Positions 46,371-58,075 are shown, counted from the stretch's first letter. The stretch: DNA of 64,000 bases from Plantago major (GCA_026545765.1 CM048844.1:21832237-21896236), one strand, 5' to 3'. Translations and numbers: made by a program. Notes: generated from the sequence alone by a model not told the origin.

Positions 46371-47954
46371 CAGTACACCATTGTTCATGTTTTACACTCC
46401 TAAATTTTTATCACTTTTCTTTTTCAATATCTCTAGAGATTTTTGATCTTTTTTTGCCTGGCTCGCTTCTTCATCTAGTTTTTCCTGGCTTACTTTGTAA
46501 CGTTCTCCCAGGTGGAGAAAGTGTTTCACTATTTTTGCCCGGCACTTACAACATACATCGAATGAGTAGTCATCACTGTGTTTGATATCCCATACTTCGG
46601 TACCATTGACCCTCTTTTCTAGTATCAACAATCACATGATTCCATAGTCTACACCACATTGGAGTGGGCAATTTTCATGATCTTTTTCAGTGAATATTTG
46701 TTTGCCATACTTGTCGAAGAAAGCGTCATTTTCTTGCACCTTTTGTTCCTTTTGTTTGTTTGATCTTTCTTTCAGAACCTTTTCAACAAACATCCAGTGT
46801 CAAAATAAAAAATATAAACTCGATTTAGTTTCAGACAAATCAATCATAAACCTGAAACTAACATGAAACTGAAATTCTGAGTTCCTGAAACTAATATAAT
46901 GAACCTGAAACTAACATTATTCCCTAAATGCTAATTAAGAATTTTCTGAAACCAGCAGAAAAACATACAACTGTTGCTGTTCTCAAGAAGTGTGTATCCG
47001 TCTTGTCGGTTTTATGCGTGAGGGTGTTGTACAGAGTCCAATGGGACGTTTCAATGTCGAACTCCAGCAGCACCCAATGTCCCGATGAGTTAATTGGGAA
47101 GAATAGTGCCTTTTCTGTCAAGAGATTATTGATCTTTTTCACCAATTCAGTTGTTACTTCTTCTGTCTCAAATGAGAGATCCTGTAAATATAGGGGATTG
47201 TCATGCTATTTTCTTGTTTTATTTATTCTTGATAGATATATGTATGAAAATGTTAACAATTAAATTGATAGTAATTAACTCAAGATTTTTATTTATATTC
47301 TCCAAGTCCATGTTGCTAAGAGTTAATTCTTCCATTTGTACCATCAATTTGGCATTTTCAGTCCTCAAATTGTCCACTTCTTTCACAATCTCGGAGTTTC
47401 TAGCCATTAAATCCATCATTTCATTTTGCATTTTGGCATTTGCAGTTCTCAGATCCTCCACTTATTTCTGAAGCTCGGAGTTTCTAGTTTCAAGGGCGGC
47501 ATTTGACTTGCCTGCAGCCGCAAGACGGCTCTCCTTGATTGAGACACTAGCCCTCAATTGTGCTGCTTACCTGTCTGCTTCTTCCCTCTAAACTTCCATT
47601 TTTCTGCTAGTTTTATGTGCTTCTCAGATTCTAGCTTTTCCAATCTGTACAGTTCGACATAATCATCACCTTTAGTTTCAGGAGCATCGCCATAATCATG
47701 TTGAAGACTTTCTATTATTCCTTGATCCTTTAGATCATTGATCGCATTAGTAGCAGTCCTCGTTGGCGACACGTCCACGTCATAATTCAAACTGAAACTC
47801 GGACGTGTAAAAGAACCTCTTGTGCGTTTCTTCTTCTTTTTTTCTTCAACATCTTTTTTCTTCTTTTCTTCCTGTTTCTTTTCATTTTCAACCTCTTCCA
47901 CTTTATTTTCTTCCTCTTTCTTTTCATTTTGTGCCTCCTCCTCTTTCTTTTATT

Positions 47955-48355
47955 TCATCTGAAACCAGTACAAATGACTCTTGAAACGAATACACATGCT
48001 AACACACATGCTCTGAAACCTATACAAATGACTCTTGAAACTAACACATGCCTTTTGAAACCAATATAAACAAGCCTGCAACTAGCACACATGCTCATGA
48101 AACCAGCATAAACAAGTCATTAAACCAGCACACATGCTCATGAAACCAGCATAAACAAGTCATGAAACCGGCATAAACAAGTCATGAAACCAGCACACAT
48201 GCTCATGAAACCTTATGCTCATGAAACCAGCATAAACAAGTCATGAAACCAGCTATACTAGCTTTTGACACTGTTTTTGCTCTGAATCTAGCTTTTTTGA
48301 AACTAACTGTACAGGCTCATGAAAACAACATATTTGAGTTATGAAACTAACACTA
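47955..48355. repeat. MULE I minisatellite, Ulp1-like gene intron
   Basis: Units of the type CATGAAACCAGCATAAACAAGT and CTGAAACCAGTACAAATGA; same core as the other arrays, still in plus orientation although the gene is on the minus strand. Confidence 0.85.
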
Positions 48356-49564
48356 ACTGATTGTTTTACCTCATGTTCTTCCTTCTCTTCTTGATCTTTC
48401 TTTTCTTCCTGTTTGCTTTCCTCCTCTTGCTCTTTCGTTTCTGTCTGTTCGCTTTTCCCCTTGTCCATTTCTTTCTTTTCTTCCTCTCCTTTCTCCATAG
48501 CCTCTCCTCATGACGGGGAGTTCATTTCTTTCACCTGAAACCAACAAAAAAAAATACTATGAAACCAGTACCAATATAAACACATGCTCATGAAACCAAC
48601 ATAAACAAGTCCTAAAACTAACTTTAGTGAAAATAAATGTAAATCATTTGTTAAATATTCATGCTTACCAGATTTTCTTCGATTCCATGTAGCCCCGTGA
48701 GGTTGAGCTTTTCATGCAGTTCTTATAGATCCCATTTTAGGCATTTTGGGAATGCATCGGGCCTAGATGGTTCTATTAGTTGTGTGTTTTCACATACCAG
48801 GAACTGCAAGAGACATAGATGATTATTAGTTTCATGAAACTAACATAATATACTCTGAAACCAACTAGTATTATACTTACCAATAGTATTTGAAGACATC
48901 CGGAGTGTGTCTCATCATTAATAGATAGTGGTCCATTCAAGTGAGAAAGAATTCGTTCACTCCAGTTGTACGTTAATGTCTTCTCGAAAATGGAGACGTA
49001 ATCAATGTACTTCTAGCCGAGGTTCTCTGCTTTGTTATTCAACAATCCCTCTACTAGAATGTACATGACTGCATTAGCTGCAAAGTCATATGAATTGACC
49101 ATTTTGTTGCTGTTTTTTTGTGCATTTAACCTTGATTGAATCATTGCCTTCGTCAACTTGGTAGCCGATTTCGACTGGTGCTCTGGATAGTTTCGTGTTG
49201 TGAAACCTGTATTGAGAACTTTCATACCCGCACTGAGTTCAATCTGTTATTCCAAAAAATTCTCTTATATGTTGCTCTGTCAACAAAATTGATCTTGATC
49301 CCAGTTTCAATGTGCTAGTTTTGTTGTTGTATTCTGACAAGACTAGCTTCAGATCAGTCATGTGATTTGTGAACCACTGCGGGTTGACCACTTTGTCAAC
49401 GATTTTTTGGAAAAACACCTTAAATGGTGTTTTATTCAAGCTTTCTCTATGATTTTCGAGAGGTAGAGTTTGTAGAAACTCTATGCAGCCTTCTAACTCG
49501 CCACGGTTGAACGTATTTGCAGTGGCCTTTTGTTTTCCTAGAATCAACACAAACAGGCAAACCT

Positions 49565-50025
49565 CAGACAATGAAACTAAGTCAAATGGACTGAAACTGA
49601 CTAGAATAGGCCTGAAACTGACTATAATAGGCATGAAACTGACTCATTTTGCCCTGAAACTGATTAGAATGGCCCTGAAACTGACTCATTTTGCCCTGAA
49701 ACTCACTAGAATGGCCCTGAAACTGACTCATTTTGCCCTGAAACTAACTAGAATAGCTCTGAAACTGACTCATTTTGCACTGAAACTAACTAGAATAGAT
49801 CTGAAACTAACTCATTTTGCTCTGAAACTAACTAGAATAGATCTGAAACCGACTAGAATAGCCCTGAAACTAACTCACTATGCTCTGAAACTAACTTACT
49901 CATCTGAAACTAACTCACATGCAATGAAACTGACTCATTTTTGCATTGAAACTAACTCAAAAGAACCAAAACTAACTAATTATGCACTGAAACTAAATAC
50001 CCATGCACTGCAACTAAATACCCAT
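49565..50025. repeat. MULE I minisatellite, first Ulp1-like intron
   Basis: About 25 units of CTGAAACT(A/G)ACTAGAATAG and CTGAAACTGACTCATTTTG alternate. The reading frame that crosses it (repeating ALKLTHF/ALKLTRI) is a by-product of unit length in multiples of three. Confidence 0.9.
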
Positions 50026-50261
50026 TAGTAAATGAAGAAAATTTTGGGGTTTTCGTACCTTTCTCAATTTTCGGCTTGATATCTTCATTTTTGTTGTTGG
50101 ATCCGGTTATTTTCTTCATATCCGACATTTTCGGCTTTTTTTTCCGAACGAAAAAATGAACGGAAAGAGCAAATTCCAGAGAATTTGAAAGGACGAATTT
50201 GAGAGAATTTGAAAGGGCGAGATGATTATAATAGCTTATGGAAGAAGACACCTGCCGTTTA

Positions 50262-50402
50262 TTTTGAAAGAGCGATGGTAGTTTTGTCAGTCACGGTTGA
50301 TTTAAATTAGAATGTTCTTACGTGTAACAGTTTTACCGAATGGGTCTAATATGGTCTAATATCTCTTAGTTGTTGTTAGTTGGTTTATATAGGTAATTTC
50401 CC
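50262..50402. repeat. Right terminal inverted repeat of MULE I
   Basis: Partner of 42954-43095; see there. The outer tip reads GGTAATTTCCC, immediately followed by the duplication TAAAACTTA. Confidence 0.55.
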
Positions 50403-50411
50403 TAAAACTTA
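50403..50411. repeat. 9-bp target duplication, right of MULE I
   Basis: TAAAACTTA, exact repeat of 42945-42953. Confidence 0.7.
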
Positions 50412-50598
50412 TACTAAAAAAAAAAATAGAACAAGAGTTAGATCTCTTTCTTTTTTAAAACCCAAATAAAGGTTGAGAAAGTATACTATAACAGCGGTAT
50501 TTCCATTAGAAATGGAAATTCCGGTTTTTCCATCCAAACCGGATGCGGTTCAATTCTAAACCGGCTGGCAATATACCCGCTCAAATTCATCCGGTCAG

Positions 50599-50606
50599 TA
50601 TAAAAG
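50599..50606 (+). promoter_or_regulatory. TATA box of the MULE II transposase gene
   Basis: TATAAAAG lies 157 bases before the ATG at 50756. An in-frame ATG at 50543 precedes it and would not be transcribed, so 50756 is the better start. Confidence 0.55.
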
Positions 50607-51159
50607 GACAAACCAAAATCAAAACAGCGCAGAAAATTGAAATTTCAAAGCCCACATTTGTTCCTGGCGATTTTTTCTCCGAAATTCGGCGATTCCAGCA
50701 ATTGGCTTCGTTTCCGACGATTCCTCTTGAAAAAACTGAAGAATCAACATCTAATATGTCTTGCAATCGATCGAATGAGGTAAAATTTCATAATCACCAA
50801 TATCTGTGAGATTTTTTCAATTCGAAACTGTTCCAATTTGATTTATACAGTCAAATCTGAACAAATCACAGATTGAAATAGTTGATCAACAGATTGAAAT
50901 AGCTGATCGTGATATCGGTATGATTTTTTTTTTAATCTTACGCTTTCTGTACAATTTTTCATCGTTCTGTTTGATTTTATGATCTGCCTGTGTGCGATTA
51001 CCTGTTTTCTGGACGATTTTTCATCATTCTGTGTGATTTTATGAGCTGCCTGTGTGCTATTACCTGTTTTATGTACGTTTTTTCATCCTTCTGTGTGATT
51101 TTATGAGCTCCTGTGTGCGATTACCAGTTTTCTGTATGTTTTTTCATCATTTTGTATGA

Positions 51160-53310
51160 TTTTTATTTATTGTATGTGGTTTTTGGTCTGTGTCTGTGTG
51201 ATTTTGGTAAAGTATCTGTGGAATTTAGTAAAGGGTCTGTGGATTTTAGTAAAGTATTTGTGAGTTTAAATCACTGTCAGTGCGATTCATTGTCTGTGTG
51301 ATTTTAGTATGGTCTGTGGATTTTAGTATCTATGGGATTTTTGTGTGATCTGTGTGTTTTTGTCATATGTCTGTGATTTTTAATATGGTCTGTGGAATTT
51401 AGTAAAGTGTCTGTGAGTTTGAATCAGTGTCTGTGGATTTTAGTAAAGTGTCTGTGAGTTTAAATCCGTATCTGTGGGATTCATTATCTGTGAGATTTTA
51501 GTATGGTCTGTGGATTTTAGCCTGTGTCTGTGGGATTTTATTCAGTGTCTGTGGGATTTAGTGTGGCCTGTGTATTTTTATTTATTGTCTGTGGGATATT
51601 AGTCAGTGTGTGTGGCTTTTGGTCAGTGTCTGTATGATTTTGGTGTGGTCTGGGTGTTTTTGTCATATGTCTGTGATTTTTAATATGGTCTGTGAGTTTG
51701 ATACATTGTCTGTGAGATTTTAGTATGGTTTGTGGATTTTAGCCTGTGTATGTGGGATTTTAGTCAGTGTCTGTGGGATTTAGTGTGGACTGTGTATTTT
51801 TATTTATTGTCTGCGGAATTTAGTCAGTGTGTGTGGCTTTTGGTCAGTGTCTGTGTGATTTTGGTGTGGTCTGGGTGTTTTTGTCATATGTCTGTGATTT
51901 TTAATATGGTATGTGAGTTTGATACATTATCTGTGAGATTTTAGTATGGTCTGTGGATTTTAGCCAGTGTCTGTGGGATTTTATTCAGTGTCTGTGGGAT
52001 TTAGTGTGGTCTGTGTATTTTTATTTATTGTCTGTGGGATTTTAGTAAAGTGTATGTGGAATTTTATTCAGTCTGTGGGATTTAGGTGTGGTCTGGGTGT
52101 TTTTGTCATATGTCTGTGATTTTTAATATGGTCTGTGAGTTTGATACATTGTCTGTAAGATTTTAGTATGGTCTGTGGATTTTAGCCAGTGTCTGTGGGA
52201 TTTTATTCATTGTATGTGGGATTTAGTGTGGTCTGTATATTTTTATTTATTGTCTGTTGGATTTTAGTAAAGTGTCTGTGGGATTTTATTCAGTGTCTGT
52301 GGGATTTAGTGTGGTTTGTGTATTTTTATTTATTGTCTGTGGGATTTAGTCAGTGTGTGTGGCTTTTGGTCAGTGTCTGTGTGATTTTGGTGTGGTCTGG
52401 GTGTTTTTGTCATATGTCTGTGATTTTTAATATGGTTTGTGCGTTTGATACATTGTCTGTGAGATTTTAGTTTGGTCTGTGGATTTTAGCCAGTGTCTGT
52501 GGGATTTTATTCAGTGTCTGTGGGATTTAGTGTGGTCTGTGTATTTTTATTTATTGTCTGTTGGATTTTAGTAAAGTGTCTGTGGGATTTTATTCAGTCT
52601 GTGGGATTTAGTGTGGTCTGTGTATTTTTATTTATTGTCTGTGTGATTTAGTCAGTGTGTGTGGCTTTTGGTCAGTGTCTGTGTGATTTTGGTGTGGTCT
52701 GGGTGTTTTTGTCATATGTCTGTGATTTTTAATATGGCATGTGAGTTTGATACATTGTCTGTGAGATTTTATTTATTGTCTGTGGGATTTAGTGTGGTCT
52801 GTGTATTTTTATTTATTGTCTGTGGGATTTAGTCAGTGTGTGTGGCTTTTGGTCAGTGTCTGTGTGATTTTGGTGTGGTCTGGGTGTTTTTGTCATATGT
52901 CTGTGATTTTTAATATGGTCTGTGAGTTTGATACATTGTCTGTGAGATTTTAGTATTGACTATAGATTTTAGCCAGTGTCTGTGGGATTTTATTCAGTAT
53001 CTGTGGGATTTAGTGTGGTCTGTGTATTTTTATTTATTGTATGTGGGATTTTAGTAAAGTGTCTGTGAGTTTGATTCAGTGTCTGTTAGATTTTAGTATG
53101 GTCTGTGGATTTTAGTAAAGTGTCTGTGAGTTTAAATCAGTGTTTGTGGAATTTAGTGTGGTCTGTGTATTTTTATTTATTGTATATGGAATTTAGTCTG
53201 TGTGTGTGGCTTTTGGTCAGTGTATGTGGGATTTTGGTGTGGTCTGGGTGTTTTTATCATATGTTTGTGATTTTTAATATGGTCTGTGAGTTTAATTCAT
53301 TTATGATATA
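51160..53310. repeat. MULE II minisatellite, large first-intron array
   Basis: More than 2 kb of CTGTGGGATTTTAGTCAG-type units of about 20 bases, with variants (GTCTGTGTATTTTTATTTATT, CTGGGTGTTTTTGTCATATG). A higher-order block beginning GTCAGTGTCTGTGTGATTTTGG recurs near 51622, 51839, 52367, 52668, 52855 and 53215. Lies within one transposase intron; the reading frames across it are repeat artefacts. Confidence 0.92.
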
Positions 53311-53488
53311 TTAATTTTTTCTATATTATGTTTTTTCTTCGAAGAATTTGAAGAATTGCTTCCTGGTTTGGAGGAAAATGAATTTTCTTTGATTCAGCGA
53401 ATTGACATCCTACAACAACAAGGTAAAAACTTTTGCTATCTGTGAGATTTTATCACATTTTTAGATATTGATTAAAACAAAAAAAATC

Positions 53489-53947
53489 TTAAAAAAAGAC
53501 AATAAGATAATATTTTATTAATAACTTAATAATATAAAGGATACAGGTTACATTAAAAAAAAAAAAAAGAACAAAGTACTCCAAAATGAACTGCATAGCA
53601 ACCTGGAGGAGCTTGTCACAGCAATGAGAGACCAGCAAGGACGGATAGAGAGTAAGAGCAATGTTGTCCTCACTAGAGAATCTGAACATCTCTAATGCTA
53701 TCCTTCTAGCAACATAACCCAGCTCCCTGTGATCATGTGCTATGGCCAATAAATGGGCAAGCATGTTTGCAGTTTTTTTCTTTGGATCATTTGGGAGATC
53801 ATCCACAAGTGTGTAAACACACAGGCCCAACAGCTTCTGATCCCTGTTGGGATTCTCCACCACCTCCCTTGTGTAGTTCAAGGTTATAAACCCGTTGTGG
53901 ATGTACTCCACAGCTGTTTCTACCGTTAACTGTCTTAGGGTTGTCAT
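53489..53947 (-). CDS. Unrecognised small gene nested antisense in a transposase intron
   Basis: A 152-residue frame starts at the ATG at 53947 (the frame extends five codons upstream without another ATG). A TATA box, TATAAATA, lies on the minus strand at 54041-54034, about 85 bases upstream, giving a short leader. The soluble part (about residues 1-120) has mixed composition with regular helices: TVETAVEYIHNGFITLNYTREVV, NMLAHLLAIAHDHRELGYVA, DNIALTLYPSLLVSHCCDKL. I do not recognise the family. From about residue 125 a run of T on the coding strand gives FFFF and a hydrophobic AT-rich tail, which may be read-through into non-coding DNA after a lost stop, or a membrane tail. It contains no minisatellite. 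Could be a captured host gene fragment or an accessory protein of the element. Confidence 0.5.
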   Translation of the reverse strand: MTTLRQLTVETAVEYIHNGFITLNYTREVVENPNRDQKLLGLCVYTLVDDLPNDPKKKTANMLAHLLAIAHDHRELGYVARRIALEMFRFSSEDNIALTLYPSLLVSHCCDKLLQVAMQFILEYFVLFFFFNVTCILYIIKLLIKYYLIVFF

Positions 53948-54033
53948 TATCTTCTTCTTCAAATTTCAAATTATATAAGAAAAATTGATGAAAAACTTAA
54001 ATTTTGATGAATAATGAAGTGTCATCCGACGCC

Positions 54034-54041
54034 TATTTATA
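54034..54041 (-). promoter_or_regulatory. TATA box of the nested antisense gene
   Basis: TATAAATA on the minus strand within CTATAAATAGGC, the classical plant TATA context, about 85 bases upstream of the ATG at 53947. Confidence 0.5.
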
Positions 54042-54839
54042 GTTGTATTTTTGAATTCATACAATTGATTGTTTGTGACTTTTCCAATACCCAAAAACAA
54101 TGAATAAATGCTTTTAAGTTAAATGTACTGAATCCTACGCCTAAAAAACTTAAATGACTCTTCTGTTACTAATTAATTATCTGCCTGTGAGATTAATTTT
54201 GTACATTTTGGAAAACTACCTAGTATCTCGAGAAGCAAAAATCTATATGACTGTTGGTATACTTTTGCTTTTCAATTGTTGCATTAAAAATGTTCATCTA
54301 CATTTATTCCATTCTTTAAATTAGAAATATCTTGTGATGTTGCCCCTGATCAAAATGCTGCTCTGTTTGAAATACCAAAAATACAACAAGTGCAGAAAAA
54401 AAGGTAAAAAATTTAAGCTATTACTATGATATTACTACATCTGTGATATAATATGTTTTTCTTTTGAGTATATGTGAAGACTTGCTTCCTGGTTTGGATG
54501 AAAATGAAATTTCTTTGATCGAGCAAATTGACATCTTGCAAAAGGTAACCATATGATGCAGAGAAGATACTTTTTTATTGATAACTTGATAAACATTACA
54601 ACATGACTAAAATTCTACATGACCTGATTAAAATTGTTACTAAAATTTTACTTTTCAACTGTTACGATTTTTTCTAATCTTTAACTGCCAAATTTTTATT
54701 TATTTAAATGCAGATAATGAAATGATAATTGGCACACCATATGATGGGAATGTTGCCCCTGATCAGACTGCTGATCTGTTTGAAATACCAAATATTCAAC
54801 CTCTGCATAAGATAGGTAAAAAAAAAATTAAATCTTTTA

Positions 54840-55285
54840 TTGTGATCTGTGAGATTTATTCTGAGATCTGTGAGAATTATTCTTGAAACTGTGATATTTA
54901 CAATGAAATAATCTGTCAGTAAGAGTTTATAATCTGTGTAATCTGTGTTTTATTTGTGAGATTAATTATCCTGGAATCTGTGAGATTTATATGTTTCATC
55001 TCTATGTAATAGTTTAGTCATTGACTGTGAGATTTATTCTGATATCTGTGAGGATTATTCTGGGATCTGTAAGATTTATCTGTTAGATTTACAATGAAAT
55101 AATCTGTTACTAATAGTTTATTATCTGTGTAATCTATGTGTTTTATTTGTGAGATTTATCCTGGAATCTGTGAGTTTTATATGTTTCATCTCTCTGTAAG
55201 AGTTTAGTCATTAACTGTGAGATTTATTCTGAGATCTGTGAGGATTATTCTGGGATCTGTGAGATTTATCTGTGAGATTTAAAAA
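54840..55285. repeat. MULE II minisatellite, intron before the FAR1 exon
   Basis: Units of GATCTGTGAGATTTATTCTG; a block of about 180 bases (from CTGTGAGATTTATTCTGA) is present twice. Confidence 0.85.
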
Positions 55286-56019
55286 ATTGTAGGTCCTGCC
55301 TAAGAAATTTTATATGAAACAAGATCACTTGTTGGGGTTTGTGCGAACAACTATGAGGAATTATATGAAATTTATAAGGCTAATGCGAACGATAATGGCT
55401 TTACAACAAAAATGAGTGGTAAAAAGTATAGGAAGAAAATAGAGTGTGTTGCAGAACTATACTTCCTCTGCTCCTGTGAAGGGAAATCAAGGTCGAAGTA
55501 CCTTGATTTAAAGAATCCGTCACCTGCTGCAGGGGGGCAATTAATTCTCCCATCCCCTATTTTTGAAGAAATTCGTAAACCAATAAAAAAGAGGCGAGGT
55601 AATAAACCCATTGTAAGAACTGGATGTCAGGCTAAGGTAAGGGTTCAATACCAGAAAAAAAGAGGACCATTTCAGAATAATTAAGCATGACATGGGTCAC
55701 AACCATGAGTTCACGAGGTTGCAATACAATCACCTAAAAAGGAATGAGCGTTCTATTTCTAAAGAAAAAGGTGTATTGATGGCCCAACTTGAGGATGTTG
55801 GTTTAAAACCTACTGAAGCATATAATGTGTTGGTGAAAATGGCTGGTGGAGAAGAGTATGTTGGTCACACAAAGAGGGACCAAATCAATTGGATCAACAA
55901 GTGTAGGACTGAAAAAATATTGCAAGGTGATGCTCAAATGGTCGTTAATAAACTCCACCGCCTGAAGGAAGAAGATCCAAGATTCTATTATAGTTTCAGG
56001 TATGGTGAAGATGCAAAAT

Positions 56020-56400
56020 TGATTCATTGTCTGTGAAATTTTAGTATAGTCTGTGGATTTTAGCCAGTGTCTGTGGGATTTTATTCAGTGTCTGTGGAAT
56101 TTAGTGTGGTCTGTGTATTTTTATTTATTGTCCGTTGAATTTTGGTGTGGTCTGGTTTTGTCATATGTCTGTGAGTTTGAATTAGGGTCTGTGGAATTTA
56201 GTAAAGGGTCTGTGAATTTTAGAAAAGTATCTGTGAGTTTAAATCACTGTCTGTGTGATTTTAGTATGGTCTGTGGATTTTAGCCAGTGTCTGTGGGATT
56301 TTATTCAGTGTCTGTGAGTTTGAATCAGCTTATGTGGGATTTAAGTATGGTCTGTGGAATTTAGTAAAATGTCTGTGAGTTTAAATCAGTTTAAAATGTC
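56020..56400. repeat. MULE II minisatellite, intron 56000-56418
   Basis: The whole intron between SFR and YGEDARLED consists of CTGTGGGATTTTAG-type units; the 3' splice acceptor GGATTTAG is itself a unit. Confidence 0.88.
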
Positions 56401-57759
56401 CGTTTATGTTGGATTTAGGTATGGGGAAGATGCAAGGTTGGAGGACATATTCTGGAGAGATCCTATGATGAAAGAGGATTTTGATCTTTTTGGAGATGTT
56501 ATAATCTTTGACACCACTTACAACACAAACAGATACAACTTAATATGTGCTCCTATTGTTGGAGTAAATAATCATTGGAACACCGTTATGTATGGATGCG
56601 CCTTTTTATCAAGTGAAACTTCAGCCACATTTGAATGGGTACTTGGTGAATTCAAGAAGTCTATGGGTGGTAAAGAGCCAATAACAATTTTCACTGATCA
56701 AGACCAGGCAATGTCCAATGCCATCCATACAGTAAAAAATCCATTCTTTACCTTCAAGTTTAAAATTTTGTATCTGTTACATTTTATGAGGTATCTGTGA
56801 GATTTATTAGGATTTCTGTGAGATATTTTTGATTTATTGTGTGGTATCTGTGTGATTTATATGAAATATATCTTTTGACTGTGTTAATATTTATTTGTGT
56901 GTTGTTAGGTTTTTGGTGGAAGATCCAGACATAGGCTTTGTCTTTGGCATATACAACAAAATGCCATAAGTCACTTTGGACAACTCAAAACTGATGAAAA
57001 ATTCAAAAGTGAGTTTGATTATTGCTTGAAATGGTGTGTTGATGAGGCTGATTTTGAGCCAAGATGGAATTCAATGTTGCAAACGTACAATGTCTCTTCT
57101 GAAGGGTGGTTCAAAAGGCTTTACGGACTGCGTGAGAAGTGGTGCACAACATTAAGCAAAGACTTTTTCTCTGCTGGGTTTTTGTCTTCACAAAGAAGTG
57201 AGAGCACAAATAGTGCTATATGTTTCAAAGCTAACAGGAATACATCTCTTACTCAGTTTTTTGATATATTTCAAGAAACAATAAAACGTTGGAGAAGTGA
57301 AGAACAAATGAAAGATCATTTGGAAATTACAACTAAACCCTCTATTGACATTTTCTCTGGGATAATGGTACATGCAGCAGAGATATACTCAAGTACAGTT
57401 TTTAAATGTTTTAAGAAAGAGGTGCATGCTGCTTTTTCTACAACATATAGGATAATTTCTGCTGTTGACACCAATAATATTATCTACGAAATTTATCCCA
57501 GCCCAAAAGACACATGGAACAGGCCTAGTTGTGTTTCTTTTTCAAGAAATGGAGAAGATATCATAGCAGATTGCACTTGCAAGCAGTACTCTTCACTTGG
57601 CTGATTATACCTACATGTTATCAAGGTCTTTGATGTTCAAAATGTTACAAGGATCCCTGAGAGATATATAAATAAAAGATGGACAAAGCATGTGAAGAAA
57701 CATGTCTGGGACACAGAGTATGGAGGTAAAAAAAAATATCTTTTACTATATCTGTGAGA

Positions 57760-58075
57760 TTTTATTCTTTGTTTGTGGATTTGTACCATGTGTCTTTGAG
57801 TTTTAAATTCTATTAATGTTATATTACTATATCTGTGGGATTTTATTCAGTGTCTGTGTAATTTTAGTTAGTTTCTGTGGTATTTTAGTCAGTGTCTGTG
57901 GATTTTAGATTTTTATTTAGTCTGTGAGTTTAAGAAAGTTTCTGTGGGTTTTTAAGTCAGTATTTGTTGGTTTTAATTCAATGTCTGTGGGATTAATTTT
58001 AGTTACTGTCTGTGGGTTTTAATTCGGTGTCTGTGGGATTTAGTTATTGTCTGTGGATTTTAGTCAGTGTCATTT
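57760..58075. repeat. MULE II minisatellite, last intron
   Basis: CTGTGGGATTTTAGT and CTGTGGGTTTTAATTCA units fill the intron before the last transposase exon. Confidence 0.85.

Larger units (their letters stand above)
46392..50128 (-). pseudogene. Ulp1-like (C48 cysteine protease) gene of MULE I, inactive
   Basis: Minus-strand exons start at MSDMKKITGSN (ATG 50128), then a conserved N-terminal domain (49543-49240: RGELEGCIEFLQTLP, TPFKVFFQKIV), a K/E-rich linker (48534-48370 and 47958-47554), a coiled coil (about 47460-47270: EVDNLRTENAKLMVQMEELT) and the protease domain. The catalytic His is in SSGHWVLLEFD (about 47090). The cysteine motif, normally a D-C-G triplet, reads CGVDYGIM (about 46670): tyrosine replaces the nucleophile, and a stop follows. 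Further in-frame stops occur at 49013-49015, 48508-48510 and about 47951. Ulp1 proteases normally cut SUMO; this copy cannot. Two splice acceptors (48535, 47959) are formed by minisatellite TTTCAG. Confidence 0.7.
42954..50402 (+). mobile_element. MULE I: Mutator-like element with transposase and Ulp1-like gene
   Basis: Outer boundaries follow from a 9-bp duplication (TAAAACTTA). The ends are only loosely inverted: GAAAAGTAC vs GGAAATTAC at the tips, AAACTGTTACA about 60-70 bases in at both ends, and AAACTGCCCCTCGCT vs AAACTACCATCGCT about 125 bases in, giving a degenerate terminal inverted repeat of about 140 bases. It contains a MuDR-type transposase on + (43165-45115) and a convergent Ulp1-like gene on - (50128-46392), with a minisatellite built on GAAACTAAC in introns and spacers. 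Both genes are broken. MULEs carrying Ulp1-like genes are known in plants (Kaonashi type). Confidence 0.75.

Noticed and set aside
49483-50028. 181-residue plus-strand frame repeating ALKLTHF/ALKLTRI
   Set aside because: It is the MULE I minisatellite read in a frame kept open because unit lengths are multiples of three; no start context, no family, inside an intron.
52189-52470. 93-residue frame in the large array
   Set aside because: Translation of CTGTGGGATTT repeats inside a transposase intron.
51160-53310. CRISPR-like or centromeric array
   Set aside because: Units are adjacent, degenerate and about 20 bases with no unique spacers, and the context is a plant transposon intron.
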